NCBI RefSeq assembly: GCF_022827545.1
Contig: NZ_CP094669.1
Location: 4,457,001 to 4,521,000 of the forward strand
Direction of reading: 5' to 3'
DNA: 64,000 nt
From: Hymenobacter tibetensis
Lineage (GTDB): Bacteria; Bacteroidota; Bacteroidia; Cytophagales; Hymenobacteraceae
Under the pieces are notes generated by a model. That model did no database searches. It was not told the origin of the DNA and was given only the letters and a program-made list of their open reading frames with translations. Shown in pieces: positions 25,398 through 34,834 of the stretch; positions within the stretch are counted from its first letter, which is position 1, and each line of letters begins with the position of its first letter. The translations under genes were made by a program, and so were the position numbers.

Positions 25398-28300
25398 ATG
25401 AAGAAGATTTTACTCATGACGACGATGGCGGCTTTTGCAGTAAGCCCCACCGAATTACTTGCCCAAGCACCCATTGCCATAAAAGGCACCGTGACCGACG
25501 GAGCCAGTGGCGAAGGCTTGCCGGGAGTTAGCGTAGTGGTGAAAGGCACCACCAACGGTACAGCCACCAACACGGATGGCTCCTTCTCCCTTACAGTGCC
25601 CAATGAGGACGCCGTTCTTGTCCTTTCATATGTGGGCTTTCAAACGCAGGAAGTGCCCGTAAAAGGCCGCACATCATTCGCCGTCAAGCTCCAGAACGAC
25701 CAAAAAGCGCTGGAAGAAGTGGTGGTAATTGGTTACGGCTCGGTCAAGAAAAGTGACGTAACCGGCTCAGTAGCTTCCGTCAAGACCGACGATATCCTCA
25801 AAACCATTCCAACTAGCATCAACCAAGGATTGCAAGGGCAAGTAGCCGGAGTACAGGTCAACCGCAGTGACGGAGCGCCTGGGGCCGGCATCAGCCTCAC
25901 CATTCGGGGGGCGAATTCGTTTACAGGCAGCGAGCCGCTGTATGTAATTGACGGCATTCCATTCACCTCGCCTTCTGCTACTGGTTCTTCCACTGGTGGT
26001 GCCAACCCCTCGGGGGGCACGGGTCAATCGACCAACGCCTTGTCTTACATCAACCCGCAGGACATCGAGTCGATGGAAATCCTGAAGGATGCCTCGGCCA
26101 CGGCCATTTACGGCTCGCGCGGTGCCAACGGCGTAGTGCTTATCACTACCAAGAAAGGCAAAGCCGACAAAGACCGCATCGAGATAGTAGCGAATACCAG
26201 CATCTCGGAAATTTCTAGGCGGGTGAAAGTCTTGAATGCGTACCAGTACGCTCAGTTCCAGAACGAGGCCCAGCTCAATGCCGAAACGTACAACGGCACA
26301 AGCCCTACTACGCTGCCTTTCCCTGGCATTCGGGGTTTCGACCCAATTATCGGCGACTCCACTTATCTGCCGGCACCCGAAGATTTCCTGAATGGAACGG
26401 CGGGCGAATCGTATCCGGAGGGCTTCACAGGTACCAACTGGCAGGACAAGATTTTCCGCCAAGCCATCACCAAGGATTACACCCTGCGTATGTCAGGCGG
26501 TAGCGACAAAGGCACTTACTCGGTGTCGGGCAACATGCTCGATCAGCAAGGCATCATTGAAAATTCTGGTTTCAAGCGGTATGGCTTGCAAGCCAATATC
26601 GTCCGGAAGGTGCACAAGTGGATCGAGCTGGGCACCAGCAACAATATCACCTTCACTAACTATGTGCTAGGCAAAACCAACTCGAACGGCAACGAGGCCA
26701 GCATTATCAGTTCGGCGTTGTCGTTTCCGGCTACTTACCCAGTATCGTCGCCGGAGTCAAAAGCGCGGGAAGACAACACGTCTTGGTACGCTGCTGCCAA
26801 CCCCTACAACTACACCCGCACGGCCAAAGACCAGACGCACTCTACGGGCATCTACTCGTCGAGTTACGCGCTGCTGACCTTCACCGACTACCTCTCGTTC
26901 CGCCAGAACCTGGGGGTGAACTACAACGTGAACAACCGGGAAGTGTACTACAACCGGCGCTTGCAGGAAGCCCGCACCACCAACGGGTACGCCTACAACT
27001 CCGACGACAACTGGCGCGGCATCACGCTGGAATCTATTCTGAACTTCAACCGCACGTTCCACGAAGACCATAGCGTGAACGCAGTGGCGGCATTCACGCG
27101 CGAAACGGGCTACTCCTACTACCGTAACGCGTCGGTGCGGGGCTTCCCCGATGACCTGCTGGAAAACAACAACCTGTTCAACGGCACCACCCAGAAGACG
27201 CTGAACAGCGGCAAGTCGGAAAATGGCTTGCTTTCCTTACTGGGCCGGGTGAACTACGGGTACAAAGGCAAATACCTGGCTACGGCTTCGTTCCGGCGCG
27301 ATGGTTCCAGCCGCTTCACAACGAAAAACAAGTACGCCAACTTCTCTTCTTTCGCTCTGGCGTGGAACGCCGGCGACGAGGTGTTTATTCAGAATCTGGG
27401 CGTATTCAGCACCCTGAAGTTCCGGGCGGGTTACGGCCAAACCGGCAACCAAGGTATCGGCTCCTACCGCTCATTGCCCATGTTTGCCTTCTCCGCATAC
27501 CCCATCGGCGGGGCACCGCAGCCTGGCTACGCCGACGTAACGTGGCGGGGTCCGGCCGATGTAAACTTGCGTTGGGAAACCACCGATCAAGTCAACGTGG
27601 GCGTGGATATGGGCTTCTTGAAAAACCGGCTCACCGTAACGGTGGACGTGTACAAGAAGAAGACCCGTGACTTGTTGCAGCCCATCCAGATTCCGAATAG
27701 CACCGGCTTCACCACGCAGCTCACCAACTTCGGCACGGTGGAGAACAAGGGCCTGGAAGTCTCGGGCGTTGGCTCGCTGGTTTCAACTCCTAAATTCAAC
27801 TGGAGCATTAACGCCAACGTTTCCTTCAACCGCAACCAGATGTTGGAGCTGCCCGGCGACCAGTTTGCCGGTAGCCTCTACAACAACTTCGACAACTTCT
27901 TTCTGCAGCGCAACGGCCAACCCATTGGTACGGTGTATGGCTTCGTGGAAGACGGTTTCTACGACAACCTAGCCGAGGTAGTGGCGGACCCTTACTATGC
28001 CGGCCAATCGGAAGCCGTGCAGCGCATGATGATTGGGGAGATTAAGTACAAAAACTTCGACGAAGACCCCGCCATTACGGCCAAGGACCGCCAGATCATC
28101 GGCAACACGAATGCCAACTACAACTTCGGTATCACCAACAACTTCAGCTACCACAACTTCAACCTGAGCATATTCTTCCAGGGAGTGCAAGGCAACGACA
28201 TCGTGAACACCAATCTGTATCAGATTCGGATGGGCAAGGTGGCCAACCTTCCGCAGTTTGTGTACGATGGCCGTTGGACGCCCGAAAACGCCGCCAATGC

Positions 28301-28604
28301 GACGTGGCCCAAGGCGTTGGCGGCCGATACCCGCCAGCCCCGCTTGTCGAACCGCTTGGTGGAAGACGGCTCTTACGTGCGCCTGAAGAACATCAACGTG
28401 GGGTATTCTTTCAAAAAGCCCGCCTCCTTCATTGATGCCATCAACGTGTATGCCAGCGTGAGCAACGTGCTGACCTTCACCAATTACAAGTGGTATGACC
28501 CGGACGTCAATGCGTTCGGCAGCGACGCCTCCCGCCGCGGCGTCGATATGAACTCTTACCCCAACAGCCGCACCTTCACCTTGGGGGTAAGCGCTGGTTT
28601 CTAA
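25398..28604 (+). CDS. susC: SusC/RagA-family TonB-linked outer-membrane transporter
   Basis: The 1068-residue protein imports oligosaccharides through the outer membrane, using TonB energy and a SusD lid. The signal peptide is MKKILLMTTMAAFAVSPTELLAQ. A carboxypeptidase-like beta-sandwich follows (IKGTVTDGASGEGLPGVSVV), then the TonB box region EVVVIGYGSVKKSDVTGSV, a plug with the DASATAIYGSRGANGVVLITTKKG (in parts) signature, and a barrel ending in TFTLGVSAGF. ATG 25398 begins the signal peptide. It is first in an operon with susD and the glycan-binding lipoprotein. Confidence 0.97.
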   Translation: MKKILLMTTMAAFAVSPTELLAQAPIAIKGTVTDGASGEGLPGVSVVVKGTTNGTATNTDGSFSLTVPNEDAVLVLSYVGFQTQEVPVKGRTSFAVKLQNDQKALEEVVVIGYGSVKKSDVTGSVASVKTDDILKTIPTSINQGLQGQVAGVQVNRSDGAPGAGISLTIRGANSFTGSEPLYVIDGIPFTSPSATGSSTGGANPSGGTGQSTNALSYINPQDIESMEILKDASATAIYGSRGANGVVLITTKKGKADKDRIEIVANTSISEISRRVKVLNAYQYAQFQNEAQLNAETYNGTSPTTLPFPGIRGFDPIIGDSTYLPAPEDFLNGTAGESYPEGFTGTNWQDKIFRQAITKDYTLRMSGGSDKGTYSVSGNMLDQQGIIENSGFKRYGLQANIVRKVHKWIELGTSNNITFTNYVLGKTNSNGNEASIISSALSFPATYPVSSPESKAREDNTSWYAAANPYNYTRTAKDQTHSTGIYSSSYALLTFTDYLSFRQNLGVNYNVNNREVYYNRRLQEARTTNGYAYNSDDNWRGITLESILNFNRTFHEDHSVNAVAAFTRETGYSYYRNASVRGFPDDLLENNNLFNGTTQKTLNSGKSENGLLSLLGRVNYGYKGKYLATASFRRDGSSRFTTKNKYANFSSFALAWNAGDEVFIQNLGVFSTLKFRAGYGQTGNQGIGSYRSLPMFAFSAYPIGGAPQPGYADVTWRGPADVNLRWETTDQVNVGVDMGFLKNRLTVTVDVYKKKTRDLLQPIQIPNSTGFTTQLTNFGTVENKGLEVSGVGSLVSTPKFNWSINANVSFNRNQMLELPGDQFAGSLYNNFDNFFLQRNGQPIGTVYGFVEDGFYDNLAEVVADPYYAGQSEAVQRMMIGEIKYKNFDEDPAITAKDRQIIGNTNANYNFGITNNFSYHNFNLSIFFQGVQGNDIVNTNLYQIRMGKVANLPQFVYDGRWTPENAANATWPKALAADTRQPRLSNRLVEDGSYVRLKNINVGYSFKKPASFIDAINVYASVSNVLTFTNYKWYDPDVNAFGSDASRRGVDMNSYPNSRTFTLGVSAGF

Positions 28605-28632
28605 TTCCATCAGAAAAGTAGTCTCTCGTCAG

Positions 28633-30330
28633 ATGAAAAAGATACAAGTACTTGCTCTCCTCCTGGCTGGTTCCTTCGCTGCGGTATCGTGCTCGGATAT
28701 CTTAGAGGAAAAGCCCCTGGACTTTATTACCCCCGACCAGGTAACGGACCCCAACTTTATTGCCAACGGCGCGCTGAATACCCTGACATCGGGCTCGATG
28801 TTTCGCTACGGGCAGTTCCCCAACCTCTGGGACTACGACTCCGACGATGCCACTGGCCCTAGCTGGGCGTTCGGCGACGTTGGCGCCGGCAACTATCAGT
28901 CGTATTGGGGGATAGACGCAGGCTGGAACGGCCCCTACACCCTGATTCACCGCTGCAACTTCGGCATCTCGCAGATCAACGCCATGACCACGGCCGACGA
29001 AGCAGCGAAGCAGAACGCCTTGGGACAGCTTTATTTCCTGCGTGGCTGGGCCTATTTCCTGTTGGTGCGGTCTTATGGCTCAATTCCGGTTTTCGAAAAA
29101 GCAGTGACGGAAGGCACTGCCCCGCAGCAGCCCCGCGTGCCCGTGAAAGATGTGTACGCCCTCATCATCGACAACCTGAAGCAGGCCGAAACCAACTTAA
29201 AATCTACTCGGGACGCTGGCTTCGAGCTGGGACGGCCAAGCAAAGGCGCGGCGAGCAGCCTGCTCGCCAAGGTGTACTTAACCATGGCTTCCGGTTCGTT
29301 GTCGAGCGGCCAGGTAACGGTGATGGGCGGGAAGGCTTTCCAAGTGGTAAGTGGTAGAAAGACCCTGCTAGCGCCCCAGGCCATTACCCACAACAAAACA
29401 GTGGTGGCGGGCCTGGAAGGGTTGAACTCGGCCGAGTACTTCAAGCTGGCCCGCGACAAAGCCCAGGAAGTGATAAACAGCGGCGAGTACTACCTGTTTC
29501 CGTCGCATATGGAGGTGTGGACCGTGGCGAACCGCAACCGCGGGGAACACATCTGGTCATTGCAGAGCATTTTGGAGAGCCCCGATTTTGGGAATGAGAT
29601 TTCGCTGTTCCGTCGGGGCCGCCTCGACCCAACTAAGGCAGACCAACTGGAAGGAGGCTGGATTGGCACCTCGTACCAGTGGTACCATAACTTCGAGGAA
29701 AACGACCAGCGCATCACCGACGGCGTGCTGCACCGCTGGAAGATGTGGAGCAACACGCAGTTTCACTACTATCCGCTGAGCGACAGCCTAGTTGTACGCG
29801 GCACGGATACAAGCCCCGCAGCGGTAGCCAAGCGTGCCAAGTACGGCTACCAGCCTGCCGACCAGTCTGCCTTGGATGATGGCCGTATTGGCCGCCTGCG
29901 CAAGTTCGAGGCCGTCTCGAAAAACAACGTGACCCTCGGTGACTTCCACTTCCCGCTGCTGCGCTACCCCGATGTGCTATTGACTTTTGCTGAAGCTGAA
30001 AACGAGATAAACAACGGACCAACGGGTGCGGCGCGCAACGCCGTCAACCAGATTCGTCGGCGCAATGGCGCTTCAGAAGTAGGCACCAGCTTAAACCAGC
30101 AGCAGTTCCGCTCCTTCGTGCTGGAAGAACGCCGCCGAGAGCTAGCCCTGGAAGGCGACCGGCGCTGGGATTTGATTCGCTGGGGCATTTATCTGCCCGT
30201 GATGAACGCCCTCGACATCGATGAGAACAATGTGATTAAGCGCCGCCAATCGAAGCATTTGCTGTACCCGATTCCAATTTCGGAAGTGAATGCCAACAAA
30301 CTCATTGGGGGCAACAACCCTGGCTGGTAG
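28633..30330 (+). CDS. susD: SusD/RagB-family nutrient-binding lipoprotein
   Basis: The 565-residue surface lipoprotein caps the SusC barrel and binds glycan. The signal ends with AAVSC (lipid Cys20). The family features are the N-terminal EEKPLDFITPDQV, TPR-like helices including QLYFLRGWAYFLLVRSYG, and the C-terminal SusD domain with LRYPDVLLTFAEAENEI, VNQIRRRNG and EERRRELALEGDRRWDLIRWG. It lies 28 bases after susC. Confidence 0.97.
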   Translation: MKKIQVLALLLAGSFAAVSCSDILEEKPLDFITPDQVTDPNFIANGALNTLTSGSMFRYGQFPNLWDYDSDDATGPSWAFGDVGAGNYQSYWGIDAGWNGPYTLIHRCNFGISQINAMTTADEAAKQNALGQLYFLRGWAYFLLVRSYGSIPVFEKAVTEGTAPQQPRVPVKDVYALIIDNLKQAETNLKSTRDAGFELGRPSKGAASSLLAKVYLTMASGSLSSGQVTVMGGKAFQVVSGRKTLLAPQAITHNKTVVAGLEGLNSAEYFKLARDKAQEVINSGEYYLFPSHMEVWTVANRNRGEHIWSLQSILESPDFGNEISLFRRGRLDPTKADQLEGGWIGTSYQWYHNFEENDQRITDGVLHRWKMWSNTQFHYYPLSDSLVVRGTDTSPAAVAKRAKYGYQPADQSALDDGRIGRLRKFEAVSKNNVTLGDFHFPLLRYPDVLLTFAEAENEINNGPTGAARNAVNQIRRRNGASEVGTSLNQQQFRSFVLEERRRELALEGDRRWDLIRWGIYLPVMNALDIDENNVIKRRQSKHLLYPIPISEVNANKLIGGNNPGW

Positions 30331-30345
30331 CCAGCCTCTACGCTC

Positions 30346-30381
30346 GGAAGCCTTTCGCTACGCCCGTTAGGAGCAACCGTG
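30346..30381. other. hairpin between susD and the glycan-binding gene
   Basis: A 9-bp perfect inverted repeat (30346-30354 with 30373-30381) has an 18-base loop and no T-tract. It may protect the susCD message from 3' decay or limit read-through into the next gene. Confidence 0.45.
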
Positions 30382-30419
30382 GAAGGCTTCCATGCTACAC
30401 CTTCACACTCCTTTAACTC

Positions 30420-31538
30420 ATGAAGCTATATTCTACTTTCAACCACGCGCTAGTAGCGGGCTTACTGCTAGGCGCCTTCGCGTTTTCCGCTTGCGAAAAG
30501 GAAGACGCGCCTGCCTGCTCCGGAGCCCCTTCCGTAGAGCGAATCTCAACGCCCACCAACCGCACAGAAGGCCTTACCAATGGCAAGCTAGCTGATTGGG
30601 TCATCATTCAGGGCAGCAATTTTTGTGGCGTAAGCCAAGTACTGTTCAATGATGTGGAAGCCGACTTGAAGGACGCATACATCACTCCCACTGAAATCAC
30701 GCTGCGTATTCCGCGGGTAGTACCCAAGAACGTGAGCAACATGGTGACGATAGTGTCAGATGCTGGCTCGACGGAAACGGCTTATACGCTCAGCATTCCG
30801 TCGTTGGAAGTAGCGGGTATGAGCAACGAGTACACGCCCGCTGGTCAGCGCATGGCCGTGGTTGGCAAGAACTTCGACTTGTATGGCATATCCGTCACCA
30901 GCGGCAAGGTTCTGTGGAATGGTACGCCCCTGACCGTTACCCGCGCCACCAGCGACTCGCTTTACTTCACGGTGCCCGCCAATGCCACGCCAGGCGCCAC
31001 CTTGAAAGTAATTGACGCCAACAACGTGGAAAAAGCGGTGCCTGGCCGCTACAAAGACGACCGAAATATTGTGTTCGGTTACGACCAAGGCGGTAGCATA
31101 TGGGGAGGCAACACCTACATCACGCAAGGGCCTATTCCAGCGCCAATCAACGGAAGTTTCATCCGCGTAATTACAACGGTCAACGAATGGGTATGGACAG
31201 AGTTTTCAACCAGCAATCAGCTGACCCTGCCTAACGCGGTGGTGGCCAACCCATCGGGCTACGTATTGCGGTTTGAAATGAATACGCTGAAACCATTTAG
31301 CACCAGTGGTATCAAGTTCGTAATTGATGGTGATGCTAATACGTACACCTGGACGCCTGCCGTACCCTTCAACACCCGAGGCCAATGGAGTACCCGAACC
31401 GTCAACCTCACCGATATCGTTAAAAATCCACTGGAGCCTACCCGGACTTTACATGAATTCAAATTCGTATTTCACGGCCCCGGTACGCTGGATGCGGATA
31501 TCGCCTTCGACAACTTCCGCATCGTACCCAAAGACTGA
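30420..31538 (+). CDS. TIG-domain surface glycan-binding lipoprotein
   Basis: The 372-residue lipoprotein (AFSAC, lipid Cys25) has the layout of SusE/SGBP-type proteins. The N-terminal half contains one or two IPT/TIG immunoglobulin-like domains (WVIIQGSNFCGVSQVLFNDVEA, in parts, and MAVVGKNFDLYGISV). The C-terminal half (about 215-372) looks like a beta-sandwich carbohydrate-binding domain with many aromatic residues (VNEWVWTEFS, ANTYTWTPAVPF). Its place directly after susD supports a role in holding the glycan at the cell surface. Confidence 0.85.
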   Translation: MKLYSTFNHALVAGLLLGAFAFSACEKEDAPACSGAPSVERISTPTNRTEGLTNGKLADWVIIQGSNFCGVSQVLFNDVEADLKDAYITPTEITLRIPRVVPKNVSNMVTIVSDAGSTETAYTLSIPSLEVAGMSNEYTPAGQRMAVVGKNFDLYGISVTSGKVLWNGTPLTVTRATSDSLYFTVPANATPGATLKVIDANNVEKAVPGRYKDDRNIVFGYDQGGSIWGGNTYITQGPIPAPINGSFIRVITTVNEWVWTEFSTSNQLTLPNAVVANPSGYVLRFEMNTLKPFSTSGIKFVIDGDANTYTWTPAVPFNTRGQWSTRTVNLTDIVKNPLEPTRTLHEFKFVFHGPGTLDADIAFDNFRIVPKD

Positions 31539-31581
31539 TTGAATAAAGCAGAAAGTGGCGTCAAGCAGGCATATGGTCTGC

Positions 31582-31672
31582 AACGGGCCACCTGGTAGCC
31601 GGTTCGGAAGCCGCTGCAACGGCTCGTGCTGCTGAGTGACAGCCCCGACCCTAGTGCGACGGGTGGCCCGTT
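31582..31672. other. inverted repeat after the glycan-binding gene
   Basis: An 11-bp perfect inverted repeat (31582-31592 with 31662-31672) encloses about 70 bases that also look able to fold. The right arm is followed after ten bases by a short T-run. It could end or weaken transcription before the alpha-galactosidase gene. Confidence 0.35.
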
Positions 31673-31803
31673 CGTCCACTTCTCCTTTTTACCTTGCTCC
31701 TTTCCGCCGCCAAAAGCCCACCACAACGCCTAAATAGGCATTTCCACCTCTTCAACGTTCAACCCGGCAGCCAATTACTGCCACACGCACAGCTTAAAAC
31801 TTA

Positions 31804-33033
31804 ATGAAAGTCGCTTCTCTTTTCGCACTTGGTCTGCTGACCTCTTTTTCCGCCTTCAGCCAAGGAAACAACTACGTCCAGAACTACAAAAAATTCGAAA
31901 ACCTGGCTATGACGCCGCCGATGGGCTGGAACAGCTGGAACAAGTTTGCCTGTAATGTTGATGAGAAGCTGATTCGGGAAGTAGCCGATGCTATGATTAG
32001 CTCCGGCATGAAAGACGCAGGCTACACCTACATCAACATCGACGACTGCTGGCACGGTGAGCGGGACGAGAAAGGTTTTATTCAGCCGGACCCTAAACGC
32101 TTTCCGTCCGGCATGAAGGCCCTGGCTGATTACGTTCATTCCAAGGGCCTCAAGTTCGGCGTGTACTCCGACGCCGGTTCTCAAACGTGCGGCGGCCGGC
32201 CCGGCAGTCGAGGCTACGAGTTTCAAGATGCCATGATGTATGCGAGTTGGGGGGTTGATTATCTTAAGTACGACTGGTGCAACACGGAAGGGCTGAAAGC
32301 GGAAGGCGCCTACAAAACCATTACGGCGGCGTTGCGCAAAGCCGGCCGGCCAGTGGTGTTAAGCATTTGTGAGTGGGGCAACGACAAACCCTGGGAATGG
32401 GGCCCGAGTGTGGGGCACCTATGGCGTACCACCGGCGACATCTACAACTGCTTTGACTGCATCGAGGACCATGGCACCTGGAAGTCGTGGGGGGTGATGC
32501 AGATTCTCGACAAGCAAGATGGCTTACGGAAGTACGCTGGCCCTGGCCACTGGAACGACCCAGATATGCTTGAAGTGGGCAATGGCATGCCTATCAACGA
32601 AGACCGCGCCCACTTCACCATGTGGAGCATGATTGCAGCCCCCCTAATTACCGGCAACGACATCCGGAAGATGAGCAAGGAAACGGCGTCCATTCTCACC
32701 AATAAAGAGGTACTAGCGGTCAACCAGGATAAGTTGGGAGTACAAGGCTTCAAGCATAGCGTCAAAGACAGTCTGGAAACGTGGCTGAAGCCAATGGCTG
32801 ATGGTAGATGGGCTGTTACGTTCCTCAACCGCAGCAAACGGACCCAGGCAGTTAGCTTCGACTGGCAAGCCACCTCTATAGTTGATGACCTATCGAAGGC
32901 CGAGTTGAACGCCAAAACCACCACGTACAAAGTCCGCAATGTATGGGCGAAGAAGGATGTGGGCACCACTAAAAAAGCGTTTAGCAGCACCGTACCGGCT
33001 CACGATGCCGTTCTGCTGGTTTTAAACAAGTAG
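31804..33033 (+). CDS. GH27 alpha-galactosidase
   Basis: The 409-residue enzyme releases terminal alpha-galactose from oligosaccharides or galactomannan side chains. It has a signal peptide (MKVASLFALGLLTSFSAFSQ), so it works in the periplasm or outside. Residues 36-310 form the barrel: PPMGWNSWNKF, YINIDDCWHG and FGVYSDAG. YLKYDWC carries the nucleophile Asp157 and WRTTGDI the acid/base Asp212; their 55-residue spacing equals that of characterised GH27 enzymes. The C-terminal 85 residues are the usual beta-sandwich. It lies 265 bases after the glycan-binding gene. Confidence 0.95.
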   Translation: MKVASLFALGLLTSFSAFSQGNNYVQNYKKFENLAMTPPMGWNSWNKFACNVDEKLIREVADAMISSGMKDAGYTYINIDDCWHGERDEKGFIQPDPKRFPSGMKALADYVHSKGLKFGVYSDAGSQTCGGRPGSRGYEFQDAMMYASWGVDYLKYDWCNTEGLKAEGAYKTITAALRKAGRPVVLSICEWGNDKPWEWGPSVGHLWRTTGDIYNCFDCIEDHGTWKSWGVMQILDKQDGLRKYAGPGHWNDPDMLEVGNGMPINEDRAHFTMWSMIAAPLITGNDIRKMSKETASILTNKEVLAVNQDKLGVQGFKHSVKDSLETWLKPMADGRWAVTFLNRSKRTQAVSFDWQATSIVDDLSKAELNAKTTTYKVRNVWAKKDVGTTKKAFSSTVPAHDAVLLVLNK

Positions 33034-33705
33034 CAAACCCACTGGTGCCCACCATGCAGTATAGGCCGCTTCTAATATCGGGAGCGGCCTTTGTTACGCC
33101 TCTTTTTTACGGTTGCCTTCTCGCCCTTATTCCTACACCTGGGCGGCTGAATGCATAGTTCGGGAGGCATACCCGTAGGTGAGCTGCGCTTCCATTAGTA
33201 CCATGGTGGTTTCCGATGGCCGTAATCCGGTTGCTTTCCTTAGGGCATGGCTGGCTCGTCTACAGTTCAGCTTCAACCGATGAACTAGTATCTCGGATGA
33301 CCCTAAATATTTCACGGAAGCAGCAGATGCAATAGTGCTATTGCAAGATGTAAGCAGACCGCTTAGAGTTAGTGCCTTGAGTGCAACTACACAGGATGTC
33401 CGTGCTTGTATAAGGTATCCGTTTGCAGGTACCGCCAGTAATGCGCTAGTGAGTTTAACCGATGTGCATAGCTTCAAAGACAAAAAAAACCGTCATATTA
33501 GCTTGCAAATAGGTTTTAGCAAACGTTGAAGGAATGTACCTGTTGCTATTCCTGCACGAGGCGACGGCATGGCTTCATGCCCTACGTCCTGCAATTGATT
33601 AACTCCACTGCCACTCTCAAGTTGCTATCCGAGCAACTTGATGGACCTCTGGGCTGGGCAGATATTTACAAAGGTTGGTTGCCATCAACTACAGAGTCAG
33701 ACACC
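33034..33705. other. gap between the galactosidase and kinase genes
   Basis: I see no convincing gene in these 672 bases. After the terminator at 33063-33093 there is an open stretch on the plus strand (33284-33529) whose translation ends HISLQIGFSKR, like the last strand of an outer-membrane barrel. It has no start or recognisable body, so it may be a remnant. CAAACGTTGA at 33520-33529 partly matches the LacI operator pattern and could give the kinase gene its own control. Confidence 0.4.
33063..33093 (+). terminator. terminator after the alpha-galactosidase gene
   Basis: An 8-bp GC-rich stem (33063-33070 with 33083-33090) with a 12-base loop is followed by TTTGTTA. It lies about 30 bases after the stop. 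Confidence 0.65.
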
Positions 33706-34707
33706 ATGAGCAATTTTACGACGGCGGCCGCACTACATACGATGCAGCAAGTACCTGTTGCACCGCATGAGCAAGTAGCAAATGGGTTCAACCAGCACCA
33801 GAACCTCTGGGGCTTGGATATGGGAGGAACCAAAATTGAAGGCGTCATTCTGCAATCAGCTTCCAATCCGCACGTGCTGTTCCGCGACCGAATGCCCACG
33901 GAAGCCAGCCAGGGCTATGAGCACATGCTACGGCAGGTTGGGGCGCTGGTGGAGCGCATGGAACAAGCAGCCGGTTACCGCCCCGGTAAGATTGGTATTG
34001 GCACGCCAGGCACCATGATTCCGCAATCGGGGTTGATGAAAAACTGCAACACCACAGCCCTGAACGGACGCCCTTTGAAGGCTGATTTAGAGTATTTGCT
34101 CGGGCGACAAGTAGTTATTGCCAACGATGCGAATTGCTTTGCTCTCTCTGAAACCCGCTTAGGAATAGTTAAGCAGCAGTTTCCCGGTGCGCGGGTGGTC
34201 TTCGGTATCATTCTCGGCACCGGGGTGGGCGGGGGACTTGTTGTAAACGGCCAGATAATCGAAGGTTTCCACGGCATTGCAGGCGAATGGGGCCACAATT
34301 ACTTAAGCGAAACCGATGGCAAGCCGTGCTTCTGCGGCAAAACAGGCTGCATCGAAAGCATCCTGGCCGGGCCGGCTCTCGAGCTTTACTATGCCGAGCA
34401 GAGTGGTCGGAAGCTGGGGTTGAAAGAAATTATGCAGCGCGCCACCGACGGGGTTGACCCTGCTGCTGTACAAACTCTCCACCGGCTTACGCATTACTTC
34501 GGGTTGGCCCTGAGCGCCGTGGTGAATGTTCTCGACCCCGATGTAATTGTGATTGGGGGCGGTGTAGGCAATATTTCTGAACTCTATAGTGCCGGGGTGG
34601 CCAATATCGAGCAACACATTTTCGACCATCATTTTGCAGCTCCAGTGGTGAAGCCTATGCTCGGCGACAGTGCCGGCGTGTTTGGCGCGGCTTACTTGGT
34701 AGCGTAA
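33706..34707 (+). CDS. ROK-family sugar kinase
   Basis: The 333-residue protein phosphorylates a hexose with ATP in the cytoplasm. The phosphate-binding motif LDMGGTKIEG is near residue 30. The ROK zinc motif is present as GHNYLSETDGKPCFCGKTGC with IES after it. The adenosine motif is VIVIGGGVGN near residue 285. There is no N-terminal helix-turn-helix, so it is a kinase and not a NagC-like regulator. I chose ATG 33706 because the upstream frame looks non-coding. Members include glucokinases and fructokinases, and the substrate here may be the sugar left after alpha-galactose removal. Confidence 0.9.
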   Translation: MSNFTTAAALHTMQQVPVAPHEQVANGFNQHQNLWGLDMGGTKIEGVILQSASNPHVLFRDRMPTEASQGYEHMLRQVGALVERMEQAAGYRPGKIGIGTPGTMIPQSGLMKNCNTTALNGRPLKADLEYLLGRQVVIANDANCFALSETRLGIVKQQFPGARVVFGIILGTGVGGGLVVNGQIIEGFHGIAGEWGHNYLSETDGKPCFCGKTGCIESILAGPALELYYAEQSGRKLGLKEIMQRATDGVDPAAVQTLHRLTHYFGLALSAVVNVLDPDVIVIGGGVGNISELYSAGVANIEQHIFDHHFAAPVVKPMLGDSAGVFGAAYLVA

Positions 34708-34776
34708 GCACAGAAACCCCGCGCCTCAGATCTTTGCCTGGGCACACGCTGGCAGGAAGCCGGCCAGGGAATAGCC

Positions 34777-34804
34777 TTGCCTTTAGGTAATTATTCTACT
34801 TTTG
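34777..34804 (+). promoter_or_regulatory. promoter of the LacI-family gene
   Basis: TTG at 34777-34779 is followed after 17 bases by TACTTTTG (34797-34804), a full -7 match. The TTG inside this box could be taken for an upstream start codon of the regulator, but the promoter makes the ATG at 34835 the better choice. Confidence 0.65.
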
Positions 34805-34834
34805 AGGACGACGTTATCAGCGTCATTCTCAGAT

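Noticed and set aside
31750..31765. AACGTT-centred palindrome before the alpha-galactosidase gene as a second LacI site
   Set aside because: It lacks the AAnCGnTT spacing of the LacI consensus, so the match is not better than chance.
33133..33483. Minus-strand frame of 116 codons in the gap of the utilisation locus
   Set aside because: No family features are seen, its neighbours run on the other strand, and the codon use looks random. Not called as a gene.
34802..34834. Upstream TTG start for the LacI-family regulator
   Set aside because: The TTG overlaps the -7 box TACTTTTG, and the family starts a few residues before the helix-turn-helix.
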